From positions 248,001 through 312,000 of the forward strand of contig CAWKLQ010000010.1 in NCBI GenBank assembly GCA_963850525.1: 64,000 nt of DNA, read 5' to 3'. The notes below the pieces were generated by a model. That model was given only the letters and a program-made list of their open reading frames with translations, searched no databases and was not told where the DNA came from. Source of the stretch: JAEMQF01 sp963850525 (GTDB lineage: Bacteria > Pseudomonadota > Gammaproteobacteria > Burkholderiales > Burkholderiaceae_C). Below are positions 34,905 to 44,024 of this stretch, one piece after another. A program made the position numbers and the translations under genes. Each line of letters begins with the position of its first letter. Within the stretch, counting starts at the first letter, position 1.

Positions 34905-35150
34905 GGAAGATCGTCTGGCTACTTCGAGTTGCCCTTTGGCGCTGCGTTGCGTCGAGTGCGGCGGGCTGCGGGACTGTCCCAAGAGCAACTCGGGCTGGAG
35001 GCCGGTGTGCAACGCAACTTCATCTCACTCATCGAGACGGGTCAGAACCAGCCCACGCTCACGACCATTGGGCGGTTGGCCTTTGCCCTGGGTATGAAGG
35101 CGTCAGAGCTCGTGGCGGAAGCTGAGCGCCAGACCTTTCTCAAGTCGTGA
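34899..35150 (+). CDS. XRE-family helix-turn-helix regulator
   Basis: 83 residues, almost entirely one HTH_3 domain: LRRVRRAAGLSQEQLGLEAG is helices 1-2, and VQRNFISLIETGQNQPTL holds the recognition helix. The size matches stand-alone Cro/C-protein-like regulators of islands and restriction systems. It leads a short operon with two hypothetical genes. No strong ribosome site in front of the ATG, so the message may be leaderless. Confidence 0.85.
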   Translation: MVGRSSGYFELPFGAALRRVRRAAGLSQEQLGLEAGVQRNFISLIETGQNQPTLTTIGRLAFALGMKASELVAEAERQTFLKS

Positions 35151-35171
35151 CGGTCGGAGAGTAGCCCTGCC

Positions 35172-35666
35172 ATGGACCCGAAAGCTCGCAACCCTTGGCA
35201 CGCCGAGGGTGCGGCGATCGATTTCGATGACTGTGACTTCGATGTCGCCCACGCGGCGGAATTGCCGGATGAGCTTTCAGCCCACGGCATTGCCGCAGCC
35301 GCCGATGCGGACTTCGACGATGAATTCTGGGATTGGTTTGGCGCGTTGTACGAGCCCGAAGAGCAGATCGTGCTTCTGGCCCTTGATCAAAGCTGCGACG
35401 AAGGAATTCTGCTGCCTTGGGACATGCGTGGTGTCCGTCTCTGGTCGGCCCCACCCGAGGCGATTTCGAAACTGCATTGGTTCTGGGACAAGTGCCCCCG
35501 ACACATTGCAGCCTACGTAGCGCATTACAACTACTGGCTTGTCCGTGCGGAACGCGCCAGGCGTCGCGGTTCGCCCGAATGGTCGCCTCGTCACCCATTG
35601 CCGCCGGTCGAAGAAGAACATGCGTACTTTCGGCCATCGACGTTGGTGTTTCGTCGACAGCTGTGA
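35172..35666 (+). CDS. hypothetical acidic protein
   Basis: 164-residue soluble protein, very acidic in its first 60 residues (FDDCDFDVAHAAELPDELSA, DADFDDEFWDWFG), then Trp-rich (WSAPPEAISKLHWFWDKC). Placed 21 bases after the XRE gene and overlapping the next gene by GTGA, so the three are one operon. No family recognised. Confidence 0.6.
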   Translation: MDPKARNPWHAEGAAIDFDDCDFDVAHAAELPDELSAHGIAAAADADFDDEFWDWFGALYEPEEQIVLLALDQSCDEGILLPWDMRGVRLWSAPPEAISKLHWFWDKCPRHIAAYVAHYNYWLVRAERARRRGSPEWSPRHPLPPVEEEHAYFRPSTLVFRRQL

Positions 35667-36199
35667 AAACTCTGCTTTCACGCCTCGCTACGGGCCTTCT
35701 CATTGTCGGCATCGCTTTCTTCGGCTTGAAAGGTTGCGTTGTCCACATCTGGGACGCGCCGAAGGAGCCAACAACCTATTCGACCCTGAGCGCCGACGGG
35801 CGGATGTTCACCGTCATCTTCCTACCCAAGCACGAGACGCTTCTTCTGTACACACCGGATAGCGGCAAGAGCCTGGAAGCCAGCCTTACAGAGATGAAGG
35901 GCGTGTACGGGACGCATTACTTCTGGCGCCTCTGGAATATCGAAGGGCCAAGTCGCTACGGCGGACTCTTCGGCTATAGGCTGTATCCAGACGGATTCAG
36001 CCCGGTGATGATGGAGACCACCGTGAAGAAGAAGTTCTTCCATGGCACTCACAAACCAGTTTTTCCGGCCGAAGGCGAAACAACCCATCCGCTGCTCCTC
36101 TTCGGAGGCGACGCGATTGAGTTCGAGGGCATGCTCCTTCCAAAGCGACCGACCAACCAGGCCTTTCTTGATCAATTCCTACCTGCGCTCCGCGAATGA
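35663..36199 (+). CDS. hypothetical envelope protein
   Basis: 178 residues from a GTG that overlaps the previous stop. One N-terminal hydrophobic segment (about 7-25, ATGLLIVGIAFFGLKGC) that could be a lipoprotein-like signal or a membrane anchor, followed by a soluble beta-rich domain (GRMFTVIFLPKHETLLLYTP). No recognised family. Third gene of the XRE operon. Confidence 0.6.
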   Translation: MKTLLSRLATGLLIVGIAFFGLKGCVVHIWDAPKEPTTYSTLSADGRMFTVIFLPKHETLLLYTPDSGKSLEASLTEMKGVYGTHYFWRLWNIEGPSRYGGLFGYRLYPDGFSPVMMETTVKKKFFHGTHKPVFPAEGETTHPLLLFGGDAIEFEGMLLPKRPTNQAFLDQFLPALRE

Positions 36200-36404
36200 A
36201 AACGGCTGCGGGCGACCCCGCGCGGATCGTCCCGGCCGTCCCATTTGGTCGACAGCTTGACTGGCTGGCCATACGGAAACCCTCAACTCGAAATGTCCAA
36301 CCGTAGCCCGGTAGTTTGGCGGCCTTTAGGCCTATACGTCAACCACTTGCTTACCGTATGTCTTTGACGCACAATTCATGGTCATTCAGCGGAGGGCATC
36401 GACC

Positions 36405-37022
36405 ATGGCCAGGACATCAACGACTCCGCCACGCGTGGCGCTCTACGCTCGGGTCTCGACAGACAAACAATCCACCGAGAACCAGTTGCGCGAATTGCGC
36501 GAGGTTGCGGTACGTCTGGGCTGGAACGTGGTGGGCGAGTTCGTCGACCGCGGCATCAGCGGCGCAAAGGGCCCGAAGGATCGTCCGCAGCTCGCTGCGC
36601 TTCTGCGCGGCGTCTCCCGCAAAGACTTCGACGTAGTCGCGTCTTGGTCAGTTGATCGCCTCGGGCGCTCACTACTCGACTTGGTGAGCATGCTTCAGGA
36701 ACTGCACTCGACTGGCGTTGATCTCTACCTTCACCAGCAGGGTATCAACACCACGACGCCGGCGGGCAAAGCCCTGTTCGGCATGATGGGCGTGTTCGCC
36801 GAGTTCGAGCGCGGCATGATTCAGGAACGGGTTCGCGCCGGCCTTGCGCGCGCAAAGGCAAAAGGGACGAAGAGCGGCAACCCCATTGGGCGGCCGGCAG
36901 TGGCTTTGAAGGTCGAGGACCGGATCCGCGAACTGCGGGCCCAAGGGTTCGGGATGCTCAAGATCGCCAAGAGCGCGGGCTGCGGGGTTTCGGTTGTGCA
37001 GAGAGTGCTCGCCGCACCGTAG
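36405..37022 (+). CDS. serine recombinase, resolvase/invertase type
   Basis: 205-residue small serine recombinase. The catalytic Ser18 is in ALYARVSTDKQ; the resolvase core continues with DRGISGAKGPKDRPQLAALL and WSVDRLGRSLLDLV; the E-helix includes GVFAEFERGMIQERVRAGLA; and a C-terminal HTH follows (IRELRAQGFGMLKIAKSAGC). GGAGG lies nine bases before the ATG. It is the last gene of the island before the decayed citF, so it may have mediated integration or resolution. Confidence 0.92.
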   Translation: MARTSTTPPRVALYARVSTDKQSTENQLRELREVAVRLGWNVVGEFVDRGISGAKGPKDRPQLAALLRGVSRKDFDVVASWSVDRLGRSLLDLVSMLQELHSTGVDLYLHQQGINTTTPAGKALFGMMGVFAEFERGMIQERVRAGLARAKAKGTKSGNPIGRPAVALKVEDRIRELRAQGFGMLKIAKSAGCGVSVVQRVLAAP

Positions 37023-37175
37023 TCGCGTCCATGGACACGAACGGCGCCTTTCCGCCGTGTTTGTCGGCAAGATGACTGGCGCTCAACGACCCATAGCGGC
37101 TGTACAACCTGAACAATTGGTCGCCTGGAAGCCGCCGTTGGCAATGGCGACGCGGTCATGAAAACCCCCCACGGA

Positions 37176-37617
37176 CTCGACTCCAGTCCACGCGCATGCG
37201 CGGCCGCCGTTGGTGGTCGTCACCACCGGCGTAGCCAGTACGCCGCGCGACACCGCGTGGGATACCGGGCCGGCCAACTAGGCCGTGATCAGCCGCGTGG
37301 CGACCGCTCTTCAGTATTCGACCAGTGGCGCGTGCACCGGGGACAACGAGGTCGCAGCCACCGTCAATCCGCGCAGTCCGCATCGCGACGCCAATGTTTG
37401 CCGTTGCGCAGGTGATGGTGGAGGGCCAGCGTGGCGCCATCGGCCACGCCGCAGGCGACAAAGGCCGCGTCGATGTCACGGCCAGCAGCTTGTCGCGCCC
37501 GCGGGCATGCGGCGCGACGCGCGTGGCAGCAAGCGCGACAAGAGCCGGTGGCGGCAGCGCGCCAGCAAAGGTGCGAACCGCGTCGTAGCCATCGATGCGA
37601 TCCGGCAGTGGTTTCAT
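37176..37617 (-). pseudogene. remnant of citrate-lyase alpha subunit (citF-like)
   Basis: The start (MKPLPDRIDGYDAVRTFAGA... HARGRDKLL) matches CitF. The match then jumps frame to DIDAAFVACGVADGATLALHHHLRNG, later to LTVAATSLSPVHAPLVEY followed by a stop, and again to LAGPVSHAVSRGVLATPVVT. At least two frameshifts and two in-frame stops are present, and the C-terminal two-thirds is missing where the island begins. Its ATG overlaps the stop of the CitE-like gene, as in intact citE-citF pairs. Confidence 0.75.
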
Positions 37618-38456
37618 CGCCGTTGTGCCCGTGCCAGCAGCCGCTGCGCGCGCAGCACCACCGGCGCATCGACCATGCGGCCTTCGAGCTGCACCGCGGC
37701 GCCGCCCGAAGCGGCGTCTGCAGCGACCACACGCCGCGCCCAGTCAAGCTCTTCGGCGCTAGGCGCCATCGCCTCGTGCACCCCTGCCACCTGGCGCGGG
37801 TGAATGCAAAGCTTGGCGCCGAAGCCGAAGCGAAGTGCGCGCTGCGTGTCCTCGCGCAGCCTCGCAGCGTCATCGATGGCCACGGTGACGCCGTCGATGG
37901 CGGGAGCCAGCCGGTGCAGCCTTGTCGCCATCGCCATCGCGAAGCGCAGCGGCGCCAGCTCGCGCTCGTCATCGCTGCATTGCAGGCCGGTGTCGGCCAT
38001 GAAGTCGATATGGCCCAGCGCGAGCCGCAGCACGCCCGGTGCGGCGGCGATGTGGTGGACGGCGTCGTAGCCCGCCGCGCTTTCCACCAATGGCAGCACC
38101 GCTACGCCCGAGAGTACCTCGTGCGCTTGCCGCAGCGCTTCAGCCGACTCGGCCTTCGGCACCATCACCGCCGCCAGCCGCTGCAGCCCTGCGAGCGCGA
38201 CCAGATCCTGCGACCAAGCCGCGCTGTCCGCGGCATTGACGCGCACGACCATCGGCACGTCCAGCGTCATTAGTTGTGGCCATTGGTGCCGGATGGCGTC
38301 GCGGGCGGACGCTTTTTCCACCAGCGGCACCGCGTCTTCGAGGTCGAGGATGATGGCGTCGGCACCGCTCTGCACTGCCTTCTGGAAGCGCTCGGGCCGG
38401 TTGGCGGGGACAAAGAGTAGGCTGCGGGCCTGCGCCACGGCTTGGTTCGAATTCAT
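37614..38456 (-). CDS. CitE-like CoA-ester lyase (HpcH/HpaI fold)
   Basis: 280 residues, intact. TIM-barrel lyase of the citrate lyase beta/citramalyl-CoA lyase family: ARSLLFVPANRPERF at the N-terminus, DAIILDLEDAVP with metal-binding acids, PLVESAAGYDAV, and GAKLCIHPRQVAGV near the end. Two functions are possible: citrate lyase beta subunit (with the citF remnant next door), or (S)-citramalyl-CoA lyase of itaconate breakdown (with the hydratase and CoA-transferase genes upstream). Context slightly favours the second. Confidence 0.85.
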   Translation of the reverse strand: MNSNQAVAQARSLLFVPANRPERFQKAVQSGADAIILDLEDAVPLVEKASARDAIRHQWPQLMTLDVPMVVRVNAADSAAWSQDLVALAGLQRLAAVMVPKAESAEALRQAHEVLSGVAVLPLVESAAGYDAVHHIAAAPGVLRLALGHIDFMADTGLQCSDDERELAPLRFAMAMATRLHRLAPAIDGVTVAIDDAARLREDTQRALRFGFGAKLCIHPRQVAGVHEAMAPSAEELDWARRVVAADAASGGAAVQLEGRMVDAPVVLRAQRLLARAQRR

Positions 38457-38460
38457 GATG

Positions 38461-39108
38461 TCAGCCCTTCAAGTGTGACAACACTAACGCGCGCAGCACG
38501 GGCAGCCGGCCGATGAAGAAGTGGTCGGCGCCAGGGATCTCGACCACCGGATGCGACTGCGGGCGCGCCCAGTCGAAGACTGCCTGCAGCGGCACACGCT
38601 CGTCGTTCTCGCCGTGCACGACCAGCGCACCGCCAACGTCGCGCGGCGTGTCATAACGCCGCCCGCCATCGACTTCACCGAAGGGCATGCCGGCCAGCAC
38701 CACGCGCCACGCCGGCACACCGCGCTCGGCCAGTTGCGCCGCCACGCGCGCCTGCACATAGGCACCAAAGGAGAAGCCGACCAGCGCCAGGCGCTGGCCC
38801 GGAACCGTGTCGCGCAGCGCTGTGCACAGCGCGAGCAGGTCGTCGGTCTCGCCCTCACCGGCATCGTGTGTGCCGGCGCTGCGCCCGACCCCGCGAAAGT
38901 TGGGACGCGCCACCAGCCAGCCGGCATCGCACAGCGCCCGCGCCAGCAGCTGCGGCACCTTGTGCAGCGCCGTGCCGCCGAGCAGCGGCTGCGGGTGGGC
39001 CACGACCGCCACGCCGAGGGCGGTCGTCTTCGGCAGGTCGAACAGCACCTCCATCGCGCCCACTGGCCCGTCCCGCAGTTGGGCGCCACTGTTGCGAAGT
39101 TCGAGCAT
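38461..39108 (-). CDS. alpha/beta hydrolase
   Basis: 215-residue soluble hydrolase with nucleophile motif GFSFG and the His in GADHFFIG; the oxyanion region is VVAHPQPLLGGT and the VVHGENDERVP strand carries the acid. It resembles the small CoxI/YcjY-type hydrolases often encoded beside CoA-linked pathways. Four bases separate it from the CitE-like gene. Substrate unknown. Confidence 0.85.
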   Translation of the reverse strand: MLELRNSGAQLRDGPVGAMEVLFDLPKTTALGVAVVAHPQPLLGGTALHKVPQLLARALCDAGWLVARPNFRGVGRSAGTHDAGEGETDDLLALCTALRDTVPGQRLALVGFSFGAYVQARVAAQLAERGVPAWRVVLAGMPFGEVDGGRRYDTPRDVGGALVVHGENDERVPLQAVFDWARPQSHPVVEIPGADHFFIGRLPVLRALVLSHLKG

Positions 39109-39116
39109 GCTTCGGA

Positions 39117-39545
39117 TCAGTCCGCGAACTGACCGGCGGCCTTGATCACCGGCGCGTAGCGCGCCGTCTCCTGCTGCAGCCAGGTCTGCAAGCCGGCCGG
39201 CGTCAGCTTGGCATCGGGCACGATCACCGCGCCCAGCTCGTCCAGCTTGGCGACGACCGATGGCTCCTTGAGCGCGGCCTTCAGCGCAGCGCCGAACTTG
39301 TCGATCGCCTCCTTCGGCGTGCCCTTGGGTGCGTAGATACCGTGCCAGACAACGACCTCGAAGCCGTTCACACCCTGCTCAGCCAGCGTCGGCGTGCTGG
39401 CCATCGTCTTGATGCGCGCCGCAGCGGTCACACCGGACAGCTTCACCGATCCGGCCTTGATGTGCTGGGTGGTCGAGGTAGTCTGGTCGCACAGCAGGTC
39501 GACCTGGCTGCCGAGAAGAGCGTTCATCGCCGAACCGGTGCCCAT
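39117..39545 (-). pseudogene. C-terminal half of a TctC/Bug solute-binding protein
   Basis: 142 residues equivalent to the second half of a tripartite tricarboxylate transporter binding protein (GSQVDLLCDQTTSTTQHIKA, then the KLTPAGLQTWLQQETARYAP tail). The signal peptide and first lobe, about 180 residues, are absent. A good AAGGAGA sits seven bases before the ATG, as if a deletion joined the original start region directly to the middle of the gene. It cannot be exported or bind a ligand as is. Confidence 0.7.
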
Positions 39546-39563
39546 CAAAGGTCTCCTTGGTGG

Positions 39564-40753
39564 TCAGATGGCGCCTGCGGTGCGCAGCGCCTGTATGTCG
39601 GAAAGGTCCCAACCCAGTTCGGTCAGGATCGAATCGGTGTGCTGCCCCAGCCCCGGCACCGCGTCCATGCGCGCCCTGAAGGCATCGGTGCCGCCCGGCG
39701 GCAGCAGCGCGGGGATCGGCCCTGTCGGCGTATCCACCTCGGTCCAGCGCCCGCGGGCCTGAAGCTGCGGGTGATCCCACACGTCCTGCATGTCGTTCAT
39801 GCGGGCATTGGCGATCTGCGCCTCATCGAGGCGCGCGATCACCTGCTCGGCGCTTAGGCCCGCGAAAGCTTCGACGATGATCGCGCGCAGCGCCTGCCGT
39901 TCGGCCGTGCGCCGCGAGTTCGACGCGAAGCGCTCGTCCGTCGCCAGCCCGGGCTGGCGCAGCACCTGCTCGCAGAAGGCCACCCATTCGCGCTCGTTCT
40001 GCAGCCCCAGCATCACGGTCTTGCCGTCGCCGGCGGGGAACGGGCCGTAGGGGTAGATCGTCGCGTGCGCCGCGCCGGCGCGCGGCGGCGGCGTGGCGCC
40101 GTCGAAGGCGTAGTACAGCGGGTAGCTCATCCACTCGACCATGCTCTCGAGCATCGAGACGTCGATGCGACAGCCCTTGCCGGTGCGGCCGCGCTGGATC
40201 AGCGCCGACAGGATGTTGGTGTAGGCGTACATGCCGGCGGCGATGTCGGCGATCGAGCAGCCGGCCTTCGCCGGCTCATCGGGCGTGCCGGTGATCGACA
40301 GGAAGCCCGACTCGCTCTGGATCAGCAGGTCGTAGGCCTTCTTGTCGCGGTACGGCCCGGGTGCTGACGATCGTCGCCATAGCCCGAGATGTCGCAGACG
40401 ATCAGCCGGGGATGCTTGTCGCGCAGCGCTTCATGTGACAGGCCCAGGCGCGCCGCGGCGCCGGGCGCCAGGTTCTGCACCAGCACGTCGGCCTGCTCCA
40501 GCAGCTTGCCCAGCACCTGTGCCGCCTGCGGGTGCTTGACGTCGAGCGTCAGGCTCTCCTTCGAGCGGTTGGTCCAGACGAAGTGCGAAGCCAGGCCGCG
40601 CACGCGTTCGTCGTAGGCGCGCGCGAAGTCGCCGCTGCCCGGCCGCTCGATCTTGATGACGCGCGCGCCGAGGTCGGCGAGCTGGCGCGTGCAGAACGGC
40701 GCCGCGATCGCGTGCTCCAGCGTGACGACGGTGATGCCATCCAATGGTCTCAA
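39564..40753 (-). pseudogene. CaiB/BaiF CoA-transferase with one frameshift
   Basis: Two frames make one class III CoA-transferase of about 396 residues. The first runs from a TTG at 40753 (GGAGG upstream; LRPLDGITVVTLEHAIAAPF) and includes the catalytic Asp segment SLTLDVKHP. At about 40365, after ISGYGDD, the frame slips and the second frame continues with PYRDKKAYDLLIQSESGFLS to the stop at 39564. A single-base change would repair it. In the intact form it would move CoA to a dicarboxylate or similar acid. Confidence 0.85.
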
Positions 40754-40763
40754 GATGACCTCC

Positions 40764-41925
40764 TCAGAACGAGCGCGGCAGGCCGAGCACATGCTCGGCC
40801 ACATACGAGAAGATCAGGTTCGTCGAGATCGGCGCCACCTGGTACAGCCGGGTCTCGCGGAACTTGCGCTCGATGTCGTATTCGTTGGCGAAGCCGAAGC
40901 CGCCGTGGGTCTGCAGGCACACGTTGGCGGCCTCCCAGCACGCCTTCGCGGCCAGGTACTTGGCCATGTTGGCCTCGGCGCCGCAGGGCTTGGTGCGCGT
41001 CGAACAGTGCGCCGCCTTGAAGCGCATCAGGTTCGCGGCCTCGACCTCGATGTAGGCATCGGCGATCGGGAACTGCACGCCCTGGTTCTTGCCGATCGGC
41101 CGGTCGAAGACGATGCGCTCGTTGGCGTACTTGGTGGCGCGGTCGATGAACCAGTAGCCGTCGCCGATGCATTCGGCGGCGATCAGCGTGCGCTCGGCGT
41201 TCAGGCCGTCGAGGATGTACTTGAAGCCCTTGCCTTCCTCGCCGATCAGGTTCTCCTCGGGGATCTCCAGGTTGTCGAAGAACAGCTCGTTGGTCTCGTG
41301 GTTGACCATGTTGGGGATCGGCCGCACGGTCAGGCCCTTGCCGATGGCCTGGTGCAGGTCGACGATGAAGATCGACATGCCTTCGGACTTCTTCTTCACC
41401 TCGGCGAGCGGCGTGGTGCGCGCCAGCAGGATCATCAGGTCGGAGTGCTGCACGCGCGAGATCCAGACCTTCTGGCCGTTGACGACGTAGCGGCCGTCCT
41501 TCTTCACCGCCGTGGTCTTGATCTTCGTGGTGTCGGTGCCGGTGGTCGGCTCGGTCACGGCCATCGACTGCATGCGCAGCTTGCCGGCGGCGATGAGGTG
41601 CAGGTACTTGTCCTTCTGCGCCTTGCTGCCGTGGCGCAGCAGCGTGCCCATGTTGTACATCTGGCCGTGCACGGCGCCGGAGTTGCCGCCGCGAGCGGTT
41701 GATCTCTTCCATGATCACCGTCGCCTCGGTCAGGCCCAGGCCGGAGCCGCCGTACTCCTCGGGGATCAGCGCGGCCAGCCAGCCGGCCTCCGTCAGCGCA
41801 TCGACGAACTCCTCCGGGTAGGCGCGCTGCTCGTCGACCTTGCGGAAGTATTCGTCGGGGAACTGGCTGCACAGGTGGCGCACGGCATCGCGGATGTCCT
41901 GATGCTCGTCGGGTTCGTTCAACAT
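40764..41925 (-). pseudogene. acyl-CoA dehydrogenase with one frameshift
   Basis: N-terminal part MLNEPDEHQDIRDAVRHLC to VIMEEINRS is in one frame, and the remainder (VHGQMYNMGTLLRHGSKAQK to the stop) in another; the slip is near 41691, where the expected SGGNSGAVHG is read out of frame. The rest keeps the FAD motif MAVTEPTTGTDTTKI and the C-terminal QTHGGFGFANEYDIERKFRE. One base would restore about 386 residues. AAGGAGA precedes the ATG. Related dehydrogenases occur in itaconate-type clusters. Confidence 0.85.
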
Positions 41926-41952
41926 GGTGAAGTCTCCTTTGTCGTCGGCCGT

Positions 41953-42818
41953 TCAGGCCAGGGTGGCGGTCGCGTCCATCGCGAGCGCGCCGTCGGTGTG
42001 TTGCGGCCCAGAGCTGGACCGTTTTGCCGTCCTCGCTGCGGCGGCCGCAGACCTGGAAGGGCGCGATGTCGAAGGTGGGCTTCACCGCCCGGAAGGCGAA
42101 GTGCACCACCTGTCGCGTCGGGCAGGTTGCGCCGCAGCAGATCGAGCAGCAGCGTCGCGATCAGCGGCCCGTGCACGACCAGGCCCGGATAGCCCTCGAC
42201 CTCGGTGACGTAGCGGCGGTCGTAGTGGATGCGGTGGCCGTTGAAGGTCAGCGCCGAGTAGCGGAACAGCAGCACGTCGTCGGGCACGATCGTGCGGGTC
42301 CACTGCAGTGTCGGCGGGCGCGGCCTGACGCAGGCGGCACCGGGTCGCCCGGCTTCGGGTTGTCGCGGTAGACGATGTCGTGCCGATCGACGACGGCCAA
42401 TTGACCGTCGGCGCATGATCTCGTGCCGCACGTTGACGAAGACCAGCGGCCCGCTGCGCCCTTCCTTGAGCCGCACGTCTTCGATGCGCGAGCTGCGCTG
42501 CAACGACTGACCCAGCCGCAGCGGCGCATGGAAGTCGATCCGGCTGCCGGCCCACATGCGCCGCGGCAGCGGCACCGGCGGCAGGAAGCCGCCGCGCTGC
42601 GGGTGGCCGTCGGCACCGATCTCCGATTGCCGCGCCAGCGGCAGGAAGTACAGCCAGTGCCAGCACGGCGGCAGCGGGTCGCCGGGCTGGGCCGGGGCAT
42701 CGTCGCGATCCAGCGTTGCCGAAAGCGCTTTCGCCGGCACGGCGGTCGCCACGTCGACCCGCACTTCGGTGCGGCCGATCCAGCTGCGCAAATGCTCGAT
42801 ATCGAGTGCCATCGCCAT
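41953..42818 (-). pseudogene. MaoC/HTD2-like hydratase with about four frameshifts
   Basis: Pieces in different frames line up to one FAS1-like/MaoC hydratase of about 285 residues: LRSWIGRTEVRVDVATAVP... LVFVNVRHEIM, then DGQLAVVDRHDIVYRDNP, then TIVPDDVLLFRYSALTFNGH...IHYD (the catalytic hydratase motif), then VVHFAFRAVKPTFDIAPFQV, then TDGALAMDATATLA and the stop. Slips fall near 42417, 42320, 42115 and 42003. AAGGAGAC precedes the start. It resembles itaconyl-CoA/mesaconyl-CoA hydratases. Confidence 0.75.
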
Positions 42819-42928
42819 GTCTCCTTCGTCTGATACGCCGGATTCTGTCGATGGCTGGGCTATCTGTGAAATACTGAATCCGGCTATCGGCTAGGTGCCG
42901 CACACATAGCCAGCACGAGGAGGTCAAC

Positions 42929-43864
42929 TTGGAACTGCGTCAGCTTCGTTACTTCGTCGGCATCCAAGAGGCCGGCAGTCTGCTGAAGGCCTCGACCCGG
43001 CTGCACGTCGCCCAGCCCGCGCTGGGCCAGCAAATCACGGCACTCGAGGACGAGGTCGGCGCACGCCTGTTCCACCGCTCCAGCCGCGGCGTGACGCTGA
43101 CCGACGCCGGCAAGGTCTTCCTCGAACATGCCCGTGTCGTGCTGAGCGACGTCGAGCGTGCGCGCGTGGCGGTGCGCGAGTCGGCATCGGTGCCCGGCGG
43201 CGACGTGACGATCGGCCTGACCACGACCGTCGGGCTGGTGGCTACCGTGCCGATCCTGCGCGCGTGCCGCGAGCGGCTGCCGCAGGTGCGGCTGAAGGTG
43301 GTCGAAGCCTACAGCGGCTTCTTGCGCGAGTGGCTGGTGTCCGGGCGGCTGGACCTGGCGCTGCTGTTCGACGACAAGGCCGACCCGGCGCTGGCGCGGC
43401 GGCCGCTGCTGGAAGACCGCCTGTCCTTCATCACCGGCGTGCGTGGCGCCACCGCGCCGCGGCGCATGGCGCTGTCGGCGCTGGCGCGCTGGCCGCTGAT
43501 CCTGCCGGGCAAGGAGCATGGGCTGCGGCGCATCATCGACGAGGCCATCGCGCCGCTGGGCATCGAGCTGGACATCGTGGCGGAGATGGAGTCGCTGAGC
43601 AGCGTCAAGCGCGCGGTCGAGGATGGCATCGGCTGCACGATCCTGCCGCTGGGCGCGGTGGCCGAGGAAGTGGCGGCCAAGCGGCTGGCGGCGTCGCGCA
43701 TCGACAGCCCGGCCATGAGCCGGCGCATCGTCTGCGCGACCAGCGTCACGCGGCCGACCACTGCCGCCTGCGCGGCGGTGATCGATCTGGCGGTCGAGGT
43801 GATTCGCGGGATGGTGGCGACAGGGGCTTGGCCGGGGCGATGGGTTGCAGGGGATGGGCGTTGA
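42929..43864 (+). CDS. LysR-family regulator, divergent from the decayed operon
   Basis: 311 residues. N-terminal winged HTH (LRQLRYFVGIQEAGSLLKAS...) and a substrate-binding co-inducer domain. TTG start with GAGGAGG nine bases upstream. It points away from the hydratase-dehydrogenase-CoA-transferase operon, the usual arrangement for its own regulator, with 110 bases between. The reading frame is intact although the target operon is eroded. Confidence 0.93.
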   Translation: MELRQLRYFVGIQEAGSLLKASTRLHVAQPALGQQITALEDEVGARLFHRSSRGVTLTDAGKVFLEHARVVLSDVERARVAVRESASVPGGDVTIGLTTTVGLVATVPILRACRERLPQVRLKVVEAYSGFLREWLVSGRLDLALLFDDKADPALARRPLLEDRLSFITGVRGATAPRRMALSALARWPLILPGKEHGLRRIIDEAIAPLGIELDIVAEMESLSSVKRAVEDGIGCTILPLGAVAEEVAAKRLAASRIDSPAMSRRIVCATSVTRPTTAACAAVIDLAVEVIRGMVATGAWPGRWVAGDGR

Positions 43865-44024
43865 AGCGAGCTTGCGCTCGAGCTGACTTCACTTCCTTCA
43901 CCTTGGTGCGGCTGTCGGGGTTCAGTTAAGGCGACAACCGCCCCTCGAAAGTCGCACGAGCAGACCCACACCGCGCTCGACGACGCGGCGAAACCTTCGA
44001 TCGACGACCGGAGTTTGTAGCAAC

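Noticed and set aside
34899..35150. Controller (C) protein of the restriction system
   Set aside because: It is more than 7 kb from hsdM with unrelated genes between; type I systems rarely use C proteins.
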